Below, in pieces: positions 8,350 through 15,232 of a stretch of 23,368 bases of DNA. Location: the NCBI GenBank assembly GCA_002323995.1, contig DCQY01000114.1, positions 1 through 23,368 on the forward strand, in the 5' to 3' direction. This DNA is from Akkermansiaceae bacterium UBA1506. GTDB lineage: Bacteria > Verrucomicrobiota > Verrucomicrobiia > Verrucomicrobiales > DEV007. The translations under genes and the position numbers were made by a program. The notes below the pieces were generated by a model. That model was not told the DNA's origin and ran no database searches. It saw nothing but the letters and a program-made list of their open reading frames with translations. Position 1 is the first letter of the stretch. The number at the start of each line of letters is the position of its first letter.

Positions 8350-9591
8350 TTAGCGTTTTGTTGTTTTTCGGTTCAACGCGTATTCCTCACGGTTGAACTC
8401 CACATATTCCGGCGAAAGATCCGAGCTCCAGACATTGAACTCTCCTTTTCCCAGATTCAGGTCAATCCCCACAGTAAACTCAGAATCTTTCACCGCTGCT
8501 GACAACTTACCAATATCTGTCTTAGCCGCGACACCGTTCTGAGTCGCGAGAACACCGTCAAAATAGATGTCGACCAGTTCTTCTTTCACCCTAGCTCCTG
8601 AATAACCCACAGCATGGATGACACGCCCCCAGTTGGGGTCATTCCCATTCCAGGAACACTTCACCAGCTTCGAATTGGCCACAGCTCGGGCTACCCTTTC
8701 AGCATCCAGTTGAGAAGCCGCTCCCCTAACTTGAATCTCGACTAACTTGGTAACACGCTCGCCATCAGATACAATTTTACGCGCAAGGCACTGCATCACC
8801 TCGGTGAGTGCCTCGCGAAATTCGGAACTTCCGGTGCCACTTCGCGTGATTGTCTTGTTCCCCGCTTGATGATTTGCCATCACCACAACGGTATCATTGG
8901 TGCTCATGTCACCGTCGACAGAAATTCGATTAAATGACATGTCGACCGCTTCGCGTGTCGCGGCAACGAGCTCTGCTTTCGTTACCGCGGCATCTGTTGT
9001 GATGAAGCAAAGCATCGTGGCCATGTGTGGATTAATCATCCCAGAGCCCTTCGCGATGGCGCCAATCTTAACTTTCTTGTCACCGATTTTGACGGTCACG
9101 GCCACACTCTTGGGCTTGGTGTCACTCGTCATGATTGCCTCCGCTGCTGGCTCAGAGTTTCGCGACAGCGATTCAGCGAGACCCCCTATTTTTGGCTCAA
9201 TTCGCTCTATCGGAAGGGGAACTCCGATAATGCCAGTGGAACAAATCTGCACCTCGCGCTGGTTAAGACCTAACGCTTTTGCCGTTGTGCTAGCCATGGT
9301 CCGTGCATGGACAACCCCACCGTGCCCGGTGCAAGCATTTGCGTTTCCGCTGTTCACGATAATAGCCCTTGGCTCAGCTGACTTAAGGTAGCTAGATGAG
9401 AGCCTTACCGGCGCCGCACAGACTTCATTTTGGGTAAATACCGCCGCTCCTACAGTTGGGTATTGAGAATAGATCAAGGCGAGATCAAGACGTTCGACGT
9501 CAGGATTTTTTATCCCACAAGATGCCGCGGCTGCCACAAATCCCTCTGGAGCACACACACCTCCCTCGATCTCTTTTACTTTTCTTCCCAT
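8350..9591 (-). CDS. argJ: Ornithine acetyltransferase / N-acetylglutamate synthase
   Basis: ArgJ moves the acetyl group from N-acetylornithine to glutamate, releasing ornithine and regenerating N-acetylglutamate, so acetyl-CoA is not spent each turn. The 413-residue precursor contains the self-processing site KGSGMINPHMATML. Cleavage before T192 gives alpha and beta chains and exposes the catalytic threonine. Other family blocks are NSGNANACTG (80-89), STGIIG and the DGDMSTNDT loop. No argA or argE is in the window, consistent with ArgJ running the cyclic route; whether it also uses acetyl-CoA cannot be read from the sequence. It begins 24 nt after argC. Confidence 0.96.
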   Translation of the reverse strand: MGRKVKEIEGGVCAPEGFVAAAASCGIKNPDVERLDLALIYSQYPTVGAAVFTQNEVCAAPVRLSSSYLKSAEPRAIIVNSGNANACTGHGGVVHARTMASTTAKALGLNQREVQICSTGIIGVPLPIERIEPKIGGLAESLSRNSEPAAEAIMTSDTKPKSVAVTVKIGDKKVKIGAIAKGSGMINPHMATMLCFITTDAAVTKAELVAATREAVDMSFNRISVDGDMSTNDTVVVMANHQAGNKTITRSGTGSSEFREALTEVMQCLARKIVSDGERVTKLVEIQVRGAASQLDAERVARAVANSKLVKCSWNGNDPNWGRVIHAVGYSGARVKEELVDIYFDGVLATQNGVAAKTDIGKLSAAVKDSEFTVGIDLNLGKGEFNVWSSDLSPEYVEFNREEYALNRKTTKR

Positions 9592-9615
9592 GAGCGGTGC
9601 CGGACGAAACCTACA

Positions 9616-10674
9616 CTAAAAATTCATCAACCCGCTCTCTTCCGGCAGGCCACACATAAGGTTAAAACTCTGAATTGCCTGACTTCCTGCGCCTTTGCCC
9701 AGGTTGTCTTCGGCACTGGATAGAATCAAGCGCCCTGTCCGACTGTCAACTACCCAACCTATATCAATAAAATTTGTTCTTACGACATGTTTCGTATCGG
9801 CAAAATTACCTTCCCCCAGAATCCTGACAAAAGCAGAATCCGAATAGGCTTTTTCCAAAACCTGGCCTACCTCAGATGAAATACTCTCACCGTCGCCTGA
9901 GGGCGCACAAAAGATAGTCGTCGCAATCCCAGCTGTGGTAGGCATCAAATGAGGAACAAAGCTGATTTTGACCGTCTCGTCTGCGGCGATTGAAAGCTCT
10001 TGTTCGATTTCGCTAAGATGGCGATGCTTCGGAGCACCGTAGGCACGCAAGCTTTCATTCACCTCGGCGAAAATAAGCGAAGTATCTGCCTTCTTTCCAG
10101 CGCCACTAACCCCGGAAAGGCTGGAAACCACGATACTGGCCGGCTTAACTAAGTTTGCTTTTAGTAACGGTAGCAGCGGAGTCAAGATACTTGTCGGGTA
10201 GCAACCGGGTGATGCCACCAAATCAGCCGAAGCGATCTCCTCGGAATAGATTTCCGGGAGCCCGTAAACTGCCCGGTCCAGAAGTTTGGGTGCGGGATGA
10301 GGCTGGCCGTAAAACTCTTCATATATCTCGGGACTACGTAATCGGAAGTCTGCGCTCAGATCGATGACCCGAACCCCCTTGTCGAGCAATCCAGCGGCAA
10401 ATTCTGAAGCAACGCCATGCGGTAAAGCCAGAAATACTACACTAGCCCCAGTCTCCACTATCGCATCGATATTGGGAGCCATGAAGGTGAGTTCATCAGC
10501 AACCCGAGCGCCTCTCAATCTGGGAAAGACCTCAGAGAGTGGTCTGCCAGCCTCCTGACGGGAGGTCACTCCAACGATTTCAACGTTTTGATGCATGACG
10601 AGGAGACGGATCAATTCCTGACCCGTGTAACCGCTCGCACCAATCACTGCGATCTTAATAACCTCTTCACTCAT
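9616..10674 (-). CDS. argC: N-acetyl-gamma-glutamyl-phosphate reductase
   Basis: NADPH-dependent reductase of 352 residues that converts N-acetylglutamyl phosphate to the semialdehyde. The Rossmann motif GASGYTG (12-18) is at the N-terminus, and the catalytic cysteine C158 lies in ASPGCYPTS. Other family blocks are LALPHGVA, DLSADFRL and the PHLMPTTAGI region. It is the first gene of the minus-strand arg cluster. The ATG has a strong ribosome-binding site, GGAGG about 4 nt upstream, unlike the downstream genes, which fits it being the leading cistron. An ARG-box-like palindrome lies about 90 nt upstream. Confidence 0.96.
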   Translation of the reverse strand: MSEEVIKIAVIGASGYTGQELIRLLVMHQNVEIVGVTSRQEAGRPLSEVFPRLRGARVADELTFMAPNIDAIVETGASVVFLALPHGVASEFAAGLLDKGVRVIDLSADFRLRSPEIYEEFYGQPHPAPKLLDRAVYGLPEIYSEEIASADLVASPGCYPTSILTPLLPLLKANLVKPASIVVSSLSGVSGAGKKADTSLIFAEVNESLRAYGAPKHRHLSEIEQELSIAADETVKISFVPHLMPTTAGIATTIFCAPSGDGESISSEVGQVLEKAYSDSAFVRILGEGNFADTKHVVRTNFIDIGWVVDSRTGRLILSSAEDNLGKGAGSQAIQSFNLMCGLPEESGLMNF

Positions 10675-10763
10675 GAGCCCTCCAGCATGGCATAAAAACC
10701 GAGTGAGTCGAAAAAACTTTGGTCAATAAATCTATTTTTTTAAGGGAATACCGAGTTGCGGAA

Positions 10764-10781
10764 CGTGAAAAACAGTTCACA
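10764..10781. promoter_or_regulatory. ARG-box-like palindrome upstream of argC
   Basis: The sequence contains TGAA and TTCA separated by six bases within an inverted repeat GTGAA-N6-TTCAC (10765-10780). The E. coli ArgR site has the same TGAA-N6-TTCA skeleton. A weaker second half-match (GGAAT at 10745-10749) lies at the 3-bp spacing expected for tandem ARG boxes. The site is in the divergent region between argC and the tRNA-Pro gene, where argC control is expected. No argR is in the window and its presence in this organism is unknown. Confidence 0.4.
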
Positions 10782-10803
10782 CTACACGCTCGCGTTTTTT
10801 AAT
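10776..10803 (+). promoter_or_regulatory. Possible promoter of the tRNA-Pro gene
   Basis: TTCACA (10776-10781) and TTTAAT (10798-10803) are spaced by 16 bases and resemble sigma-70 -35 and -10 elements. Transcription would start near 10810, shortly before the mature tRNA at 10819. The -35 element overlaps the ARG-box-like palindrome. This is pattern matching only. Confidence 0.3.
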
Positions 10804-10818
10804 CGTGAATTTGGTCGG

Positions 10819-10895
10819 CGGGACGTGGCGCAGTCTGGTAGCGCACCACAATGGGGTTGTGGGGGTCGCTGGTTCGAATCCAGTCGTCCCGACCA
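10819..10895 (+). tRNA. tRNA-Pro (anticodon GGG)
   Basis: A complete cloverleaf can be drawn. The acceptor arms CGGGACG and CGTCCCG pair over 7 bp. The D stem is GCGC/GCGC. The anticodon stem CCACA/TGTGG encloses loop ATGGGGT with anticodon GGG at positions 34-36. The T arm CTGG-TTCGAAT-CCAG is intact. The discriminator base is A and CCA is encoded in the gene. The C1-G72 pair fits bacterial tRNA-Pro-type acceptors. It reads CCC and CCU proline codons. Confidence 0.95.
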
Positions 10896-11112
10896 TTGTT
10901 CACAAAAAGCTCTTGAGACCGCCGTTCGTCCGAGCAGTCAGGAAATGTCGTCAAATCCAGCCGACTTAGACTGTTCATGTATGTCGCGTCTACCTATGTC
11001 CTAATGAGAAAGACCTCCAAAGTTTCTCTTACTTCACCTCAAAGAACGGTTCACACCGCCAGGTGACTCAAAAACCTCTCTGCCAAAGAGTCGCAATCTC
11101 TCGGCCCCGCGC

Positions 11113-11118
11113 TATACT
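11113..11118 (+). promoter_or_regulatory. Possible -10 element just before the YdbH-like gene
   Basis: TATACT is one base from the TATAAT consensus and ends 8 nt before the GTG start at 11127. A weak -35 candidate, GTCGCA, lies 17 bp upstream. If used, the transcript would begin within a few bases of the start codon (near-leaderless). Confidence 0.25.
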
Positions 11119-11126
11119 TACCAGTC

Positions 11127-14100
11127 GTGGCAAACCAACAAAAAGCTGAGAGGAAATCCCGGCGCCGTCTACCTCACCCGGGTATTTTTCGGTGGTTGAT
11201 CCGATTTTTCCTACGCACCCTGATTTGCGTAGGAATATCACTCGTGATCGTCTGCCTTATTGCTTGGATCACCTACGCCAATCGAGCCAGCATTGTGAAT
11301 GAGGTGCTTGGAGCCTTTGTCGAGCCCTTCGATGTTTCCGTTGAGACAATTGAACTTTGGCCTCCCGGAGAAGTTCATCTTACCAACCTGACCCTCAGTC
11401 CGAAAGGTAGGGGCTCGAAAACCCACTTCACCCAGATTCCCGAGATTCACCTAACCTATGATTTTCAGGAACTACGCGATCATCAACGGTTGAAATCGGT
11501 CGTCATCAAGGGGCCAACCATTAAGATCGATCAGCCCTATATCGAAGCCTTGGGAACACGAAATGAATCTGTGTCGACTGCTGCTATCGATCTGGCTGAC
11601 TATGACCTTTTCACTGAATCTATTTTAATTTCCGGTGGTCGGTTAATCTTGGACCTTTCTTGGTCCCCTCGAATTGAAACGCGTTTTGATCTTGAAAGCG
11701 ACCGCCTTTCTTTCAACCCGTCAGGCGCTTCTGAAACGCCAATTCTTCTCCGTCTGGACAATCTGCGCATCAACGAACAAGACTCTCTGGGCGAGGTATC
11801 AGCCCTTTTTCATCTGAGCCGGGACCTAAATAACTTCGATATCACCAGATTAAAACTCGATAACTTTGCCTCACCTATCACTCCGGAGTGGTTTATCTCA
11901 GGGAATTCTCGCGCCCTGGCTCCCGAATCCGAAGAAAAACTCAACGAGCCAATTTCCCGTTCTGATCGCGTTGAAATCCTTATTCGTGACTTCATCATTG
12001 GAAACTCAACCGTGTCGATTGAAGGATTCGATGGAAAATTTGGGCTCCCGTCCTTTCCTGATATTGCATTCGACACAAGTTTTGAGGGAAGTAACTTTCG
12101 CTACGCTAAGGGAAAGTGGTCGAGCGCGGGACCGATTCAGCTTTCACTCTCAAACCTGTCAGCTGGTGCTGGAAATGATCAATTACTTGCCGTTGGAAGT
12201 CTTGATCTCTCCGCGAGTTCCCTTGAAGAGCTGGTCTACGGCCACAACGTCAATTCAGCCACCTTCGATGGTGTCGATATTTTTTTATCCGATGCATCCC
12301 TCCAACGCTTTGCAAGAAATCTCAGCAAGAAGCAAAGGGGTAATGAAACTCGCAAAATAAAAAGACACTGGAAACTCAACGCTCTCAAAGTCGATAATGG
12401 CAGCTTTTTACTTCAAGAGGCCAACTTTGGTAATAGTGTTGCGCCGAGAGTAGAGGCTCGCTTCAAGGCTAATTTGTCCGACCTAGCCTGGGGTGAAGAT
12501 GGTTTTAGTTCCGATGGAACGCAATCCTTCGAGTTCGAAAATGCTCGGATTCGAGCACCGGGATCCGATCCTTCTGTCGCACCATTACTCTCTTTTAGCC
12601 GAGGCATGCTCTCAGGAAAATGGTCCGAGTTTGATTCCGAAAAAACGATCCAGTCGATAACTTTATCCGAGCCCACGATCGATCTAAACGACGCTTCACT
12701 GGGCGATTGGCTTCAACCAAAAACAGAAACGACCGAAACAGGATCCGTCAAACGCTCCGTCTATAAGATCGTCGATTTGGAAGTCACGGGAGGAAAACTT
12801 ATTGCAGACTCTACTTTTGCATCTGGAAAAGTTCCTAAGATCAATTCTGGCTTTTCCATCGCAACCAAAGATGAGGTAGACAATCCCTTTTCATATATAA
12901 TTACACTCAACGATTTCAACCTCCGCAACCACTCGCACCTGCTTGAATTTGATCCACTTTCTGCCGCAGAAGGGAGACTCATCCGATCTCCCAACCCCGT
13001 CGACGAAGAGGAGGTAATCACTATTCAGGAAATTGAAATACACGCTAACGCATTCGAGGCTCAAGAGAATCAGCAGTTAGAGAAGGTCAAATTTTCCGGA
13101 GCCCTGCTCAGGGTTGGTGAAGGTCTAAAAGCTATTACTGATACCTCAACTCGATCAGAGCAACACCCTCGTGAAAGACCCGATGATGTGGACGAAACGT
13201 TATCTAAGTGGCTTCTCCGCGAAGTGGAAGTCAAACAAAGTCAGGTCATTTTCGACACCCTCATCCCCCAAGTAGAGGGGCTTCAGTTTTCTATCGAAAC
13301 CAGCCTGACGGATGTTCCCTTGTCAGTTGACGGCATACTCGCTCAAGACAATCTCCAAAAGGTCGAGTTGGCAGGAATTGAAATCAAAGACCCATACGAT
13401 TCGTTTATCACGGTTGCTGTCCTACCCACTATTTTCGTTGAGTTTTCACTTTCCGGACTGGCACGACAGGAGATAGAAAAAATAGATCTCGTCAATCCTG
13501 CGCTGCATGTTGGACAGGGTCTATTCTGGTGGATTGACTACCAGCGAAACTTCCGGGCTCAAAATGAGGGAGTCAGTGTAGGACTTGAAAAAGGTGGTCC
13601 AATGACTGCCAAACCGCCCCTTCCGGTGCCTGGGCCGAAGGAGACCCCGGTCACCCAACCTGACTGGTTAATTAAAACAATCAACGCCAGCGCCGGGAAA
13701 ATTGTTATCGCCCCAACCGGCCTACCGATCGGTATGGTCCCCTTCCCGTTTAACGCCACCACAAGCATGAAGGACGGGAGCATCGATCTCAAACTCGCCA
13801 TTCCCGGTGGCAACTATGTTTACGAGTTCCCCAAATATGAGGTGAATCTTTACGGGCTCACCGGTGATGTGCAGTTCAACGTTCCAATGAAGCAGGTCGA
13901 CAACAACCTTGTGCAAACCTTTACACTCCGCCGCGCCATTTGGAAAAACTACGAGGCCGAAGATCTTTATTTATCGGTAACGTTTGATTCAAACGGTATT
14001 TACGGCAGTCTCGGTGGTGAAGCATACGGCGGATATGTCGAAGGTCAGTTTAACTACTATCTCAACGACCCCGGGAAATGGGACGGATGGTTAGCTGGAA

Positions 14101-14573
14101 TTGACTTCAACACAGGTCCGCTCACTGATCTCATTGTCCCCGAGAATTTCAAGATGGAAGGAGGTGTCTCCCTGAGTCTCATCTCCGAAGGCCGCGACAA
14201 GACACTCGGAAAAACAACGGGGGAATTTAGTTCGACCACACCGGGATTCTTTGACATCACCAAGTTGGATCAACTTCTCGACAAACTGCCGGACGATTGG
14301 GGCATCCTCCAGCGAGAGTTAACCAAGCTTGGCTTGGTAGCTTTGAAACGATTTGATTATGAACAAGGCGCCGGTAGACTTTACCTGCGCGGTCGTGAGG
14401 GACAGCTTCAATTAAGTTTTTCAGGAGACGATGGAACCCGTGGACTGAATCTCCATCTTTACGACGAGCGCTCCACATCAGCACGAGCCAATGGAACCGG
14501 TGACGAAAAGACCAATTCGCTTCGACTACCTGAAACCCCTGCAAGACCAGTTGAAGCAAATCGGCACGAATAA
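11127..14573 (+). CDS. YdbH-like AsmA-family intermembrane phospholipid transport protein
   Basis: A 1148-residue protein with a basic N-terminus, one membrane helix (about residues 28-50, FFLRTLICVGISLVIVCLIAWITYA) and then a very long beta-rich region of repeated short amphipathic strands. This is the layout of AsmA-like bridge proteins (YhdP, TamB, YdbH). In E. coli YdbH is anchored in the inner membrane and spans the periplasm as a lipid-conducting groove. The assignment to YdbH rather than TamB rests mainly on the next gene, which combines YnbE- and YdbL-like parts. The C-terminal section (about 960-1125, from GGEAYGGYVEG to the GREGQLQLSFSG region) resembles the conserved AsmA/YdbH end. 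It is longer than E. coli YdbH (about 880). The start is GTG without a clear Shine-Dalgarno sequence. It would move phospholipid between membranes. Confidence 0.75.
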   Translation: MANQQKAERKSRRRLPHPGIFRWLIRFFLRTLICVGISLVIVCLIAWITYANRASIVNEVLGAFVEPFDVSVETIELWPPGEVHLTNLTLSPKGRGSKTHFTQIPEIHLTYDFQELRDHQRLKSVVIKGPTIKIDQPYIEALGTRNESVSTAAIDLADYDLFTESILISGGRLILDLSWSPRIETRFDLESDRLSFNPSGASETPILLRLDNLRINEQDSLGEVSALFHLSRDLNNFDITRLKLDNFASPITPEWFISGNSRALAPESEEKLNEPISRSDRVEILIRDFIIGNSTVSIEGFDGKFGLPSFPDIAFDTSFEGSNFRYAKGKWSSAGPIQLSLSNLSAGAGNDQLLAVGSLDLSASSLEELVYGHNVNSATFDGVDIFLSDASLQRFARNLSKKQRGNETRKIKRHWKLNALKVDNGSFLLQEANFGNSVAPRVEARFKANLSDLAWGEDGFSSDGTQSFEFENARIRAPGSDPSVAPLLSFSRGMLSGKWSEFDSEKTIQSITLSEPTIDLNDASLGDWLQPKTETTETGSVKRSVYKIVDLEVTGGKLIADSTFASGKVPKINSGFSIATKDEVDNPFSYIITLNDFNLRNHSHLLEFDPLSAAEGRLIRSPNPVDEEEVITIQEIEIHANAFEAQENQQLEKVKFSGALLRVGEGLKAITDTSTRSEQHPRERPDDVDETLSKWLLREVEVKQSQVIFDTLIPQVEGLQFSIETSLTDVPLSVDGILAQDNLQKVELAGIEIKDPYDSFITVAVLPTIFVEFSLSGLARQEIEKIDLVNPALHVGQGLFWWIDYQRNFRAQNEGVSVGLEKGGPMTAKPPLPVPGPKETPVTQPDWLIKTINASAGKIVIAPTGLPIGMVPFPFNATTSMKDGSIDLKLAIPGGNYVYEFPKYEVNLYGLTGDVQFNVPMKQVDNNLVQTFTLRRAIWKNYEAEDLYLSVTFDSNGIYGSLGGEAYGGYVEGQFNYYLNDPGKWDGWLAGIDFNTGPLTDLIVPENFKMEGGVSLSLISEGRDKTLGKTTGEFSSTTPGFFDITKLDQLLDKLPDDWGILQRELTKLGLVALKRFDYEQGAGRLYLRGREGQLQLSFSGDDGTRGLNLHLYDERSTSARANGTGDEKTNSLRLPETPARPVEANRHE

Positions 14574-14574
14574 C

Positions 14575-15111
14575 ATGACAGCACTTGCGAAACAGACACC
14601 GAAGGTCGCTTTCGCCTTGGCCCTGACAATCGCGCTGGTGTTTACATCATGCATCCCAACCTTTGATGTCGATGTCAGCACTCCAGAGCCGATTAAAGTT
14701 GACCTATCCATGGACGTCCACGTTTATCAGCACGGCGGATCGGACAAAGAAGAGTCTGAACAGCAAGCCTCTTATCGAGCCACCATGGATTCCCGTCGTA
14801 ATCGCATGGCTGAAATTCAGGAGCTCAAGAATAATCGTTTTATTGGAGAGAATCACCTTGGAAAACTCACTCTCCGGAATCGACCCGCTGGAGAATACGG
14901 CGATTACGTCGAACTAACGGTGGAAGAAGAAAACCGGGACCGCGAATTCCTGATGCGCTACGAGGCTGAGGAAAAAGGAATCGCCCTCACCAAAGTCCGA
15001 GAAGAACAATGGCTCCACTGGCAGCGAAAGTCCTTCCCCGGCGAGTGGATTGAAGTCGAAGCCGCGGAAGGAAACTACGCGTGGCAGCAGAAACAGGCCG
15101 TCGGACAGTAA
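14575..15111 (+). CDS. Lipoprotein combining a YnbE-like segment and a YdbL/DUF1318 domain
   Basis: A 178-residue protein starting at the ATG at 14575, 1 nt after the YdbH-like stop; an upstream in-frame ATG (14491) lies inside that gene. Residues 1-26 form a lipoprotein signal ending VFTSC, with C26 to be lipidated (F at -3 is unusual). Residues 26-52 (CIPTFDVDVSTPEPIKVDL and onward) match the short YnbE lipoprotein: Cys, a proline, then an alternating strand with EPI. A charged linker follows. Residues about 68-172 look like YdbL/DUF1318, with the IGENHLGKL, EENRDREFLMRYEAEEKGI and PGEWIEV blocks. In E. coli YnbE docks onto the YdbH C-terminus at the outer membrane, and YdbL is a separate periplasmic helper. 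Here both appear to be one chain. The domain calls are from remembered family patterns. Confidence 0.75.
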   Translation: MTALAKQTPKVAFALALTIALVFTSCIPTFDVDVSTPEPIKVDLSMDVHVYQHGGSDKEESEQQASYRATMDSRRNRMAEIQELKNNRFIGENHLGKLTLRNRPAGEYGDYVELTVEEENRDREFLMRYEAEEKGIALTKVREEQWLHWQRKSFPGEWIEVEAAEGNYAWQQKQAVGQ

Positions 15112-15170
15112 TTCCCAGACGCATTCTGGATCCGTATTACCCATTCGCATTTTGTCATATTACTGCTACA

Positions 15171-15221
15171 AATAGCTTGGGGCAGATATCGCCTGTTTCA
15201 CTTAAAAAGCACCAAGCTATT
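15171..15221 (+). promoter_or_regulatory. Perfect 10-bp inverted repeat upstream of metG
   Basis: AATAGCTTGG (15171-15180) and CCAAGCTATT (15212-15221) are perfect reverse complements flanking 31 bases. The right arm ends 11 nt before the metG ATG. There is no T tract after it, so a terminator is unlikely. It could be a leader hairpin or a protein-binding site controlling metG. Confidence 0.5.
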
Positions 15222-15232
15222 AGCGACTTCTC

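Noticed and set aside
10756..11004. 82-codon open frame across the tRNA-Pro gene
   Set aside because: It reads through a complete tRNA and has no protein-like features.
15112..15232. T-box or other known riboswitch before metG
   Set aside because: No T-box consensus, specifier loop or terminator/antiterminator pair is visible; only the simple inverted repeat is supported.
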